Source of the DNA: an uncultured Synergistales bacterium
GTDB lineage: Bacteria; Synergistota; Synergistia; Synergistales; Aminobacteriaceae
Reading direction: 5' to 3'
DNA: 7,295 nt
Assembly: GCA_905233515.1 (NCBI GenBank)
Contig: CAJOEQ010000062.1
Coordinates: 1-7,295 of the forward strand
A program made the position numbers and the translations under genes. Shown here in pieces: positions 1-6,328 of the stretch. The notes under the pieces are model-generated. The model searched no databases, had not been told where the DNA came from, and saw only the letters and a program-made list of their open reading frames with translations. Every line of letters begins with the position of its first letter. The first letter of the stretch is position 1.

Positions 1-826
1 TCAGTTAGAGAAATACAAAGTCGTAGTCAAAGAAGTAGAGAACGACATGCGGAGATTGCCTTTAAATTTTGTAATCACGAATGAGACGGGGGCAATTTTG
101 AATCTCACAGAGTCAATGCTTGAAATTTTAGGACTTTCACTTCCTGACGTGATGGGGAAAAATATTAGCGACTGGTTCAGCCCTGTAGCTAAGACTGCGG
201 AATTGCACGAAAAAATTTGGGACATTAAGCGCAAAAGTGTAGACAACGGCAGAAGATTTTATTTCGAGCTGAATCAAAAGGGACTCCCAGTCGGTGAAGA
301 AGGAGCAGAGACTCCGGAAGCTCCAACAGGGCCAAGCGAGCCTACAGCATTTGTTGATCCTGATACGACATTGCACACTTATAGTTATGGATTCGCGAGA
401 ATTAATGACGAACTTTACAGGCTGGGAAGATACGGCCATTCAGTTAGCGCACTAATGGTAAGAGTCGTATTTCCTTCTTTACTGCCCGATGATGACATGG
501 ATAAATATATTCGTCCGTTTAGAGCTTACTGCGCGAGAGTCAAGTCAGATTTAAGACAAACAGATACAGTTATTCAGACCGGCGAGTTCCAAATTTTAAT
601 CGTATTGTCAGAAAGCGACTCAAGAGATGCCGAGACAGTAGCAGAAAGATTAGTAGCACTTGTAAATATTTTATGCCCGACATTTGACGAATTCAGAAAT
701 GTTACAGTTTTGAACGTAGTAGAAGCCTTTGAATCGCCAAATAATTTGCCGAGTGCTCAGGGACTTGTTGACAGAATGACTCACGCGATGACTCGCAAGT
801 ATTCAGCGACGGCACTATCACAATGA
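1..826 (+). CDS. PAS / degenerate GGDEF-domain signalling protein (5' end missing)
   Basis: The reading frame is open from base 2 with no stop before the first ATG at 47. Residues upstream of that ATG (QLEKYKVVVKEVEND) look like a helical or coiled-coil linker, so the gene very probably begins outside the window; 274 residues are visible. Fragment residues about 22-62 read as the start of a PAS domain (FVITNETGAILNLTESMLEI, then GKNISDWF). A Pro/Glu/Thr-rich linker spans about 93-117. Residues about 118-270 follow the GGDEF fold: the usual D-x-LTGL-x-NR opening is eroded to DPDTTLHTYSYGFARI, followed by YRLGRYGHSVSALMV. The metal-binding D-x-D is VRV (153-155), and the GGDEF loop is reduced to QTGEF (192-196). 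The expected C-terminal pattern (A-x-x-VAERL) remains. This predicts a catalytically dead domain that may sense or bind rather than make cyclic-di-GMP. It overlaps the next gene by ATGA, so it is probably translated together with the LPS genes. Its role there is unknown. Confidence 0.8.
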   Translation, partial: QLEKYKVVVKEVENDMRRLPLNFVITNETGAILNLTESMLEILGLSLPDVMGKNISDWFSPVAKTAELHEKIWDIKRKSVDNGRRFYFELNQKGLPVGEEGAETPEAPTGPSEPTAFVDPDTTLHTYSYGFARINDELYRLGRYGHSVSALMVRVVFPSLLPDDDMDKYIRPFRAYCARVKSDLRQTDTVIQTGEFQILIVLSESDSRDAETVAERLVALVNILCPTFDEFRNVTVLNVVEAFESPNNLPSAQGLVDRMTHAMTRKYSATALSQ

Positions 827-1914
827 GACGCGGATTATTAAATAAATTAATTCTCGGAGCATGTGCCGGGCCGTTTATGTTCGGGATATTAATTTTTGTG
901 CTTATATTTGTAGCAGGTGATTTATTATTTCAGGCAGCAAGACTCATAATTGAACACGGAGTCGCGTTCAGTGTAGTAATTCGCTTATTCTTTTATCGTA
1001 TGCCTGAAGTGGTAGTAATGACGATCCCGATGTCTTCATTACTAGCGACTTTATTAGGAATGTCGACTCTTAGCGGAAATAGTGAATTAATTGCGTTAAA
1101 ATCGCTTGGAATCTCATTCAAGAGAATTTTACGGCCTATCTTGCTGGCTTCTATATTAATATCAATAATAGCATTGACTTTGAATGAAACTTTTGTGCCG
1201 TTTGCCTCGCTTGCTGCAGATAGATTAATGAGATTTGAGATACTCAAGAATCAGGCCTCAGCAGTACAGGAAAAAGTTTTCTTGCGTGAAGAAGAGAACG
1301 GAAAATTAAAGCGAGTCTTATACGTTGACGAATTAGACCCTGATGCGGGCTTAATGGCAGGTATCATGATGCATGCATTCAACGATGAGGGCGGATTAAC
1401 TGCGACTCTAAACCAAAATTCTCAATGGTGGATAGAAGACGGCAGAATGTACGACGTAAGCAAAACCGGTGAAGTGAACTTATTATTGAGATTTGAACGT
1501 CAAAGGCTCGCGATAAAATTATCACCTCAGCAATTACAGCGCAGTACAAGAAAGCCTACTGACATGAGCGCGCGCGAATTATGGAGCTATATAAATCAAG
1601 CTCAAACGATAACAGCCGGAACTGATATAGCAAAATTATGGGTTATCTTTCATTTAAAATTAGCAGTCCCATGGGCATGTGTAATAATGGCTGTGCTAGG
1701 TGCAGGATTCGGAGCTTCAAGGCGCGGACGTTCAGGCGGGGGCGTGGGATTTGGAATAAGCGTCGGGATGGTATTTGCTTATTATGTCGTGATGTCGTTA
1801 TGTCGTGCGCTCGGTGAGTCGGGGAATCTTCCGGCAGTTATTGCAGGCTGGGGGCCTAATATAATATTTTTTGCGCTGGCTATATTTTTCGCAATGAGAG
1901 TTGACAAAATTTAA
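823..1914 (+). CDS. lptF: LptF/LptG-family LPS export permease (YjgP/YjgQ)
   Basis: At 363 residues it matches the usual length of the LptF/LptG family, the inner-membrane halves of the LptB2FG transporter that extracts LPS and feeds it to the periplasmic bridge. Predicted membrane segments are about 12-37, 60-82, 102-122, 276-298, 308-328 and 337-359, giving the family's 3+3 layout. The large soluble region between segments 3 and 4 (about 125-265) fits the periplasmic beta-jellyroll. The family-like stretch SELIALKSLGIS (87-98) follows TM2. The start at 823 lies in an ATGA overlap with the upstream signalling gene and has no clear Shine-Dalgarno site, which suggests translational coupling. 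lpxI follows with a one-base overlap. F and G cannot be told apart from this sequence alone, and no second paralogue or lptB is in the window, so the symbol denotes family only. Confidence 0.88.
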   Translation: MRRGLLNKLILGACAGPFMFGILIFVLIFVAGDLLFQAARLIIEHGVAFSVVIRLFFYRMPEVVVMTIPMSSLLATLLGMSTLSGNSELIALKSLGISFKRILRPILLASILISIIALTLNETFVPFASLAADRLMRFEILKNQASAVQEKVFLREEENGKLKRVLYVDELDPDAGLMAGIMMHAFNDEGGLTATLNQNSQWWIEDGRMYDVSKTGEVNLLLRFERQRLAIKLSPQQLQRSTRKPTDMSARELWSYINQAQTITAGTDIAKLWVIFHLKLAVPWACVIMAVLGAGFGASRRGRSGGGVGFGISVGMVFAYYVVMSLCRALGESGNLPAVIAGWGPNIIFFALAIFFAMRVDKI

Positions 1915-2705
1915 TGAACATAGCACTAATAGCAGGTGAGGGAATTTTACCCGTTGAAATCGCTAAAAAACTTCAGACCGTGCAGGAAAAAAATTTGATA
2001 TTAACCCTGCGCGGAGATCCTGAAGTACTCAAGCCATATGCTAGCAAGTTAATCAAAATGAAAGTCCCGAATCTTGGCCGGGGATTGCGTGAAATAAAAA
2101 ATTTCGGCTCTGACAAATTAATAATGGCCGGGCGGATTCCTAAGAAAATTATTTACTGCTTACCGTTATTATTTGACAAGATTACGCGTTCAGTCCTGAA
2201 AAAAAGTTTACGCGATGATCATTCTTTATTAGGTGCAGTCGTGAAAGTTTTTGAGTCTGAAGGAATTCAAGTTATACCATATTGGCAGATTTTGCCGGAA
2301 TTCATAGCAGGTCAGGGCAAATTAACAAGCCGCGAGCCCACTAAAAGCGAATTCTATGACATTGAGGCCGGAATAAAAATTTTGCGTGTAACTCTTCCAT
2401 GTTCATTCGGTCAAGCTGTGTGCATGGCCGGCGGTGCAGTAGTAGCAATTGAGGCTATGGAAGGCACTGACTCAATGATAAAACGCGCTGGGAGTCTCTC
2501 AGGGCGGGGCGTTGTAGTGAAAATGATTCGTGAAGATCAAGATTTGCGCTACGATTTGCCGACGGTGGGAACTCGAACACTTGAGAATATGCACGAGTCA
2601 GGTTTAACATGTCTTGCAATTGAATCGGGGAAAACTCTAATTTTAGAGCCAGAAAAATTTTTTAATTTAGCTGAAAAATTTAATATAGCAGTCTGGGGAA
2701 TATAA
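1914..2705 (+). CDS. lpxI: UDP-2,3-diacylglucosamine pyrophosphatase LpxI
   Basis: This 263-residue protein belongs to the LpxI family (formerly DUF1009), which hydrolyses UDP-2,3-diacylglucosamine to 2,3-diacylglucosamine 1-phosphate (lipid X) and UMP, the step before the lipid A disaccharide is formed. The N-terminal domain starts IALIAGEGILPVEIAKK (3-19), and GRIPKK is at 73-78. The C-terminal catalytic half carries the family signature: GQAVCMAGGAVVAIEAMEGT (166-185), then D186, then YDLPTVGTRTLENM (213-226). The Asp in DLP (214) is probably the counterpart of the catalytic Asp reported for Caulobacter LpxI, though I have not aligned them. LpxI is unrelated to the metal phosphoesterase LpxH that does this job in E. 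coli. The ATG overlaps the permease stop codon (TAATG), so coupling is likely; only a weak GAGAG lies upstream. lpxB, the enzyme that uses its product, follows five bases downstream. Confidence 0.93.
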   Translation: MNIALIAGEGILPVEIAKKLQTVQEKNLILTLRGDPEVLKPYASKLIKMKVPNLGRGLREIKNFGSDKLIMAGRIPKKIIYCLPLLFDKITRSVLKKSLRDDHSLLGAVVKVFESEGIQVIPYWQILPEFIAGQGKLTSREPTKSEFYDIEAGIKILRVTLPCSFGQAVCMAGGAVVAIEAMEGTDSMIKRAGSLSGRGVVVKMIREDQDLRYDLPTVGTRTLENMHESGLTCLAIESGKTLILEPEKFFNLAEKFNIAVWGI

Positions 2706-2710
2706 TTTTA

Positions 2711-3829
2711 ATGAAGAATATATTTATTTCATGCGGAGAAGTCAGCGGGGATATTTACGCAGCCGATTTGATTCGGGAATTATTAAAGATTTCGCCTGAC
2801 ACAAAAATATGGGGAATGCTGGGAACTGAAAGCGAGAAATCAGGCGGCCTCGCAAAATGGAGCTATGAAGAGTTAAAGCTGATGGGAATAATTGAGATTT
2901 TGCCCGCGATTCCTCGAATTTTGCGCTTAAAAAATAATATCGTCCGTGAAGTCATGAAATCAAATCCCGACGCAGTTATATTAATTGACAGTCCTGACTT
3001 TAATTTAATTTTAGCGCGTTCTCTGAGAAAATCAGGCTATAACAAGAAAATAATTTCTCTGATTCCTCCTACTGTGTGGGCTTGGCGTTCAGGAAGAGTC
3101 AAGAATCTAAAACGAGACTTTGATTTATGCCTGCCATTATTCTTGTTTGAACATAAATTTTTATTAGATCACGGCGTTAATTCCCTATGGAAAGCACATC
3201 CCTTAGTTCATGATTTAAGAGATATAAAAATTTCTCAAGAGTTCGCTAATAGATTTTCAGGAAAAAAAATTATTGCCCTAATGCCCGGCAGTCGTCATTA
3301 TGATATAAAATTTCACTTAGATATTTTACTGGGAACTGCTGAAATCTTGCGAGGAAAAAATTATTGTCCTGTATTCTCGATTGCTCAGGGACTCACAAAA
3401 AATTTAGCTGATAATTTGCGTGAACGTGTTAAAGATTCCGGCTTTGATTACTGGGAAGGCGGGGGGCGTGAATTAATGCTAGGCTCTTTAGCAGTTGCCG
3501 GAGTCTCTGGTACTGTAGCAGTTGAATCTATGTTACTTGGCCGCTATATGGTAGTAATTTATAACATGAAGAGAATAACTCACGCGATTTTAAAATGTTT
3601 AGTCCACGTTGAAAAAATTTCGATTCCTAATTATTTAACTGACAAGCAATTATACCCAGAATTATTGTGCGGAGATGCTAAACCCGAAAAAATAGTAAAC
3701 GAGCTGGAAAAATATTTGCTTGATAGTGCGATAAAAAGCGAGATAGACTCAGGACTCAACGAGGCAAAAAATTTAATGGGAACTGACAACGCCGCGGAGT
3801 TCTGGGCAAAATGCGTATTAAAACCGTAA
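2711..3829 (+). CDS. lpxB: Lipid-A-disaccharide synthase LpxB
   Basis: LpxB is a peripheral inner-membrane GT19 glycosyltransferase that joins lipid X to UDP-2,3-diacylglucosamine to form the tetra-acyl disaccharide 1-phosphate. The 372-residue length is normal. Family motifs appear in order: GEVSGD (9-14), DSPDFN (93-98), PPTVWAWR (119-126), AHPLV (162-166), MPGSR (191-195), SGTVAVES (266-273) and ISIPNYLTDKQLYPELL (303-319). The Asp/Asn in the PDFN box and the Arg in PGSR fall where residues important for E. coli LpxB activity are known. Two small departures from the common pattern are visible: AHPL in place of GHPL (162-165), and Cys instead of Gln after PELL (residue 320). Neither need disable the enzyme. 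The start has a GGGGAA site about ten bases upstream. It is the last recognised gene of the lipid A block. Confidence 0.95.
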   Translation: MKNIFISCGEVSGDIYAADLIRELLKISPDTKIWGMLGTESEKSGGLAKWSYEELKLMGIIEILPAIPRILRLKNNIVREVMKSNPDAVILIDSPDFNLILARSLRKSGYNKKIISLIPPTVWAWRSGRVKNLKRDFDLCLPLFLFEHKFLLDHGVNSLWKAHPLVHDLRDIKISQEFANRFSGKKIIALMPGSRHYDIKFHLDILLGTAEILRGKNYCPVFSIAQGLTKNLADNLRERVKDSGFDYWEGGGRELMLGSLAVAGVSGTVAVESMLLGRYMVVIYNMKRITHAILKCLVHVEKISIPNYLTDKQLYPELLCGDAKPEKIVNELEKYLLDSAIKSEIDSGLNEAKNLMGTDNAAEFWAKCVLKP

Positions 3830-3906
3830 CACTTTTATTTGCGAGCGTGTTATTATTTCTCCTGTTTAAAAATTTTATATTTACTCAGGAGGATTTATTT
3901 ATATGA
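3811..3906 (+). CDS. Possible 31-residue single-span membrane peptide, or coupling leader
   Basis: This small ORF begins inside the 3' end of lpxB in another frame (lpxB ends at 3829) and its TGA overlaps the nikK ATG as ATGA. The peptide begins MRIKTVTLLFASVLLFLLF, a basic end followed by a strongly hydrophobic run, and then has a short acidic-containing tail. That is the pattern of a small membrane protein or an uncleaved signal anchor. A GGAG lies 11 bases before its ATG, a rather long spacing. It could be a small real gene, a leader whose translation feeds nikK, or chance, since random AT-rich DNA often encodes hydrophobic stretches. I recognise no family. Confidence 0.22.
   Translation: MRIKTVTLLFASVLLFLLFKNFIFTQEDLFI
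3826..3853. promoter_or_regulatory. Inverted repeat, candidate metal-regulator operator before nikK
   Basis: Arms GTAACAC (3826-3832) and GTGTTAT (3847-3853) are separated by 14 bases. Six base pairs are perfect and the outer pair is G-T. Arm centres lie 21 bases, about two helical turns, apart, as expected for a dimeric or tetrameric DNA-binding protein. The left arm overlaps the lpxB stop codon. A short T-rich run follows, so a weak RNA hairpin is an alternative, but the stem is short and the loop large. No convincing promoter accompanies it. Confidence 0.25.
3887..3892 (+). promoter_or_regulatory. Strong ribosome binding site for nikK
   Basis: A perfect AGGAGG lies ten bases before the ATG at 3903. 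It is the best Shine-Dalgarno match in the window, and it fixes this start, which also puts the basic end of a signal peptide (MKRF) at the N-terminus. Its strength suggests nikK is translated at a high rate independently of the upstream lipid A genes. Confidence 0.8.
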
Positions 3907-4673
3907 AACGCTTTATAATTTGTTTATTAATTCTTGCGCTTGCGAGTCCTGTATTCTCTCATGAACTCACGATTAAAGCAAAAGACGCAGCACCTGAGGC
4001 AGGGAAAATTTTTAATGTAACTGTGCAGTCTGCTCACAAGTTTATAGTCCCTGAAGAGGTCGAAATTTTATCACGCGTTAAAGCCGGAATAATCAAGGAC
4101 GGCAAATTAATCGAGTCAGAATTACGCGGAAATGATAAAGATTTATGCATTGATTTTGACGTAACAGCACCTGAAGGAACGTTTATACTTGCTGCAATAA
4201 AAGACGGCGAGTCATGGTGCGTAACAAATGAAGGCGGCAAATCAGGAGCAAGAAAAGATTTAGAGGCTCAGGGCTTGAAAGTTTTATCAGCTAACAAATA
4301 TGATAAATACGCAAAGGCAATTTTTAACGCCTCAGAGAATGACAAAACTTTTGCGCAAGTTCTTAATCACCCGTTAGAAATCATCCCAGTTACTAACCCG
4401 GCAAATGCTAAAGTCGGAGAATATTTTGACGTTAAAATTTTGTTGAATGGTCAGCCTTATACGGGGCCTGTATGGGCAACTTATGACGGTTTTGTTAAAG
4501 AATATGAGAACACTTACGCATATTACACTGAGGCAGAAAACGGCCAAGCTCATATAAAGATAACAGCTCCCGGCCTATGGGGAATCAGAGCGGCTCAAAC
4601 GGGACTCCCCGGAAAATCAGGCGACTACGATAATTTGAATCTCAGAGCGTTTTTATTATTTGACGTGAAATAA
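3903..4673 (+). CDS. nikK: NikK-like exported component of nickel ECF transporter (DUF4198-like)
   Basis: This 256-residue protein starts with a clear Sec signal peptide (MKRF, hydrophobic 5-15, then SPVFS), with likely cleavage after Ser19 so that the mature chain begins HELTIKAKD. Two beta-rich halves follow. Residues about 20-105 resemble the first DUF4198 half, and GLKVLSANKYDKYAKAIF (124-141) is typical of the family. The second half (about 155-256) contains HPLEIIPVTNP, VGEYFDVKILLNGQPYTGPV and APGLWGIRA. DUF4198-type proteins beside NikL/NikM in nickel transporter operons are called NikK and are thought to be periplasmic accessory subunits; how they work is not settled. It heads the transporter operon behind a strong ribosome binding site, and its stop overlaps the nikL start (TAATG). 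Nickel rather than cobalt is inferred from the K-L-M subunit set. Confidence 0.78.
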   Translation: MKRFIICLLILALASPVFSHELTIKAKDAAPEAGKIFNVTVQSAHKFIVPEEVEILSRVKAGIIKDGKLIESELRGNDKDLCIDFDVTAPEGTFILAAIKDGESWCVTNEGGKSGARKDLEAQGLKVLSANKYDKYAKAIFNASENDKTFAQVLNHPLEIIPVTNPANAKVGEYFDVKILLNGQPYTGPVWATYDGFVKEYENTYAYYTEAENGQAHIKITAPGLWGIRAAQTGLPGKSGDYDNLNLRAFLLFDVK

Positions 4674-5119
4674 TGAAAAATTTTTTGCTCGCTTTATTAT
4701 TATTGATAAATTTCTTTGCTGGCTCGGCATTTGCTCACGGGACGGGCTATAATATTTCAAGTTTTAAAGCAATCCCGCTAGAATTTTTTTACTCAACCGG
4801 CGAAAAAATGAGCTATCGAGAAGTAAAAGTATTTTCCCCTTCTGACTCAAAATTTGCCATTCAGACGGGACGCACTGACGAATTCGGGCGATTTGCTTTT
4901 ATTCCTAATATTTCAGGGGACTGGCGAGTCATTGTCCGGGACGAAGAAGGCCATCAATGTGAGGCAAAAATTTCAGTCGGAGAAGATTTTAACGCGATTT
5001 CTCAAGATAATAGCGGCTCACAGCTTGAAGGGTTTAATTTATTTTTCCGCGCTTTACTGGGAGTGAGCTTAATATTTAATCTTGCAATGTTAATAAAAAT
5101 TTTCAGGAGAAATAAATAA
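4673..5119 (+). CDS. nikL: NikL-like membrane-anchored component of nickel ECF transporter
   Basis: This 148-residue protein has a signal peptide (1-21, ending GSAFA) whose predicted cleavage leaves a mature N-terminus of HGTGYNIS. A small beta-sandwich domain follows (about 33-103), with a carboxypeptidase-regulatory-like pattern of strand, TDEFGRFAFIP turn and strand (SGDWRVIVRDEEGHQCEAKI). One C-terminal membrane helix (about 123-143) ends in a basic RRNK tail, so the soluble domain should face the periplasm. This layout, between a NikK-like gene and nikM, matches NikL, an extra subunit in nickel ECF systems that appears to replace CbiN/NikN. There is no Shine-Dalgarno site; the start lies in a TAATG overlap with nikK, so translation probably depends on nikK. 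Sequence conservation in this family is low, so the call rests partly on position. Confidence 0.75.
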   Translation: MKNFLLALLLLINFFAGSAFAHGTGYNISSFKAIPLEFFYSTGEKMSYREVKVFSPSDSKFAIQTGRTDEFGRFAFIPNISGDWRVIVRDEEGHQCEAKISVGEDFNAISQDNSGSQLEGFNLFFRALLGVSLIFNLAMLIKIFRRNK

Positions 5120-5707
5120 ATGCACATCAGCGAAGGAATTTTATCAGGCGGCGTATTAATTGCAGGCTGGGCGGGGACTCTTGCTGGGGTCTCCGTCGGT
5201 CTCAAGAAAACAAATCCCGACAAAATTGTAAAAGTTGCTCTCTTGTCATCAGCTTTCTTTCTTGCTTCACTTGTAAATGTGAAAATCGGCCCGAGTTCGA
5301 CTCATTTATCTTTGTTAGCACCTATGGGATTAATACTAGGCTGGGCGGCATTTCCGGCGATTGTTGTCGCGTTATTACTGCAGGCTGTATTATTTCATTT
5401 CGGCGGCTTGCTAGTTTTAGGAGTGAACGCGTTTATAATGGGAATTTCGGCTGTGAGTGTATATTTATTATTCGGTGAAAAGATTCGCGGGACTGGCAGC
5501 AAAATTTATTCATTTATTGCCGGAGCTTTGGCCGTTATGATAGCTGCTTTACTCGTGGGCTTGAGTCTGGGATTGACTGACGGGAATTTTTTGACAGCAG
5601 CAAAATTAATTATACTCGTTCATTTGCCATTAAGTTTAATAGAAGGACTTGCGACAATGTTTATAATTTCGTGGCTTAAAAGAGTCTCGCCGGAGTTCTT
5701 ATCATGA
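5120..5707 (+). CDS. nikM: NikM/CbiM-family metal-binding membrane subunit
   Basis: This is the substrate-binding S-component of a group I ECF transporter. The start is decisive: the second residue is His (MHISEGILSGG), and in the NikM/CbiM family the free N-terminus and His2 bind the metal directly. CAGGAG lies about ten bases upstream, and the ATG directly abuts the nikL stop. A second conserved His follows in PSSTHLSLL (His62), the likely counterpart of the second metal-ligand His in characterised NikM. The family core GLILGWAAFPAIVVALLLQA (70-89) then HFGGLLVLGVNAFIMG (93-108) is clear. About six hydrophobic segments are predicted. At 195 residues it is somewhat short, with no fused NikN-like extension. 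Further His residues at 93 and 168 lie in or near membrane segments. The stop overlaps the nikQ start as ATGA. Nickel is favoured over cobalt by the NikK/NikL neighbours and the absence of cbiN. Confidence 0.9.
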   Translation: MHISEGILSGGVLIAGWAGTLAGVSVGLKKTNPDKIVKVALLSSAFFLASLVNVKIGPSSTHLSLLAPMGLILGWAAFPAIVVALLLQAVLFHFGGLLVLGVNAFIMGISAVSVYLLFGEKIRGTGSKIYSFIAGALAVMIAALLVGLSLGLTDGNFLTAAKLIILVHLPLSLIEGLATMFIISWLKRVSPEFLS

Positions 5708-6261
5708 TATTATTATTTGCGATTATATATGCGCTTATTATTTCGTTAAGTAATTCACTTTTTTGCCTAGTTATAGAGTCTTTATTGCCTGTTATTATAT
5801 TAATAAATTGTCCTGGAAATTTAAAATCTCTCGTGAAATTGAACGCGTTAAATTTATTTATGATAATGACTCTTGCGTTGACTTGGCCGAATTTTCGCGA
5901 GGGCGTTATTATGGGATTAATTATAACTTGGCGATTAAATTTAATTTATATAATTTTCGCGGGAGTGATTGCAAAACTAGGCTTTACGGGAATATATGCG
6001 GCTCTTGTGAGGTTTCACGTTCCTGAAAAATTGCGTATATTATTATTACTCACTATGCGGGGAATATTTATAATGAATAATAGACTTGACTCGGCGTTAA
6101 TTGCTTTGAAATTGCGGGCTCCTGAAATGAAATTTATGACGAGATTAAAAACTTTCGGCTATATAACCGGAAATATTTTATTACAGAGTGAGTCGCGTTC
6201 TGAAAAAATGTTACAGGCCATAAAGTGCCGCGGTGGATTTGAAGGTTTTAATCAATTATGA
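5704..6261 (+). CDS. nikQ: NikQ/CbiQ-family transmembrane (EcfT) subunit, short form
   Basis: EcfT proteins link the metal-binding subunit to the ATPase through cytoplasmic coupling helices. This one has hydrophobic segments at about 3-35, 46-62, 66-92 and 110-125, then the amphipathic region. The match is best there: VPEKLRILLLLTMRG (106-120), NNRLDSALIALKLRAP (125-140), then ITGNILLQSESRSEKMLQAI (154-173) and KCRGGFEG (174-181). The family's two Ala-Arg-Gly-type coupling motifs appear as KLRAP and KCRGG, both altered. At 185 residues it is clearly shorter than the usual 220-260, mostly at the N-terminus and between segments. It starts within an ATGA overlap with nikM and has GGAG eight bases upstream, so the start looks correct rather than truncated. 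Position between nikM and nikO supports the call. Confidence 0.82.
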   Translation: MILLFAIIYALIISLSNSLFCLVIESLLPVIILINCPGNLKSLVKLNALNLFMIMTLALTWPNFREGVIMGLIITWRLNLIYIIFAGVIAKLGFTGIYAALVRFHVPEKLRILLLLTMRGIFIMNNRLDSALIALKLRAPEMKFMTRLKTFGYITGNILLQSESRSEKMLQAIKCRGGFEGFNQL

Positions 6262-6328
6262 TAATTATTATAGTGTGAAAAATTATTAATAAAAATTTGC
6301 TAGGCTTTAACATGAGGAATAATATATA
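6262..6328 (+). other. 67-base gap between nikQ and nikO
   Basis: This is the only sizeable gap inside the transporter block. It is very AT-rich and holds no recognisable gene, promoter with good -35 and -10 boxes, or terminator hairpin. A ribosome binding site for nikO lies at its right end. The spacing leaves nikO free of translational coupling to nikQ, unlike the other four genes. Confidence 0.5.
6314..6319 (+). promoter_or_regulatory. Ribosome binding site for nikO
   Basis: GAGGAA lies nine bases before the ATG at 6329 and supports that start. The ATG at 6312 overlapping it opens only a five-codon frame and is not a credible gene start. Confidence 0.65.

Noticed and set aside
137..439. 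Minus-strand ORF of 100 codons opposite the PAS/GGDEF-like gene
   Set aside because: It lies wholly inside a convincing plus-strand gene, has no family-like pattern and is Cys/Ser-rich in the way antisense frames often are. The ORFs at 1-246 and 993-1247 on the minus strand were set aside for the same reason.
3826..3860. Intrinsic terminator after lpxB formed by the inverted repeat and following T-rich run
   Set aside because: The stem has only six perfect, AT-rich pairs, the loop is 14 bases, and the run after it is broken by A and C.
3853..3881. Possible promoter before nikK (TTATTT, 17 bases, TATATT)
   Set aside because: The -35 box is very poor and the implied start site would fall within the ribosome binding site. 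Matches to -10 boxes are expected in DNA this AT-rich.
3830..3902. Cobalamin or nickel/cobalt riboswitch before nikK
   Set aside because: The 73-base gap is too short for a cobalamin riboswitch, and no set of paired G-rich stems as in the NiCo element is visible.
5763..6026. Plus-strand 87-codon ORF within nikQ
   Set aside because: It is a frame shadow inside nikQ, whose own frame has membrane segments and EcfT motifs. The 70-codon ORF inside nikL (4854-5066) is likewise a shadow.
6258..6278. Six-codon ORF in an ATGA overlap with the nikQ stop
   Set aside because: It encodes only M-I-I-I-I-V, has no function that can be argued for, and arises easily in AT-rich sequence.
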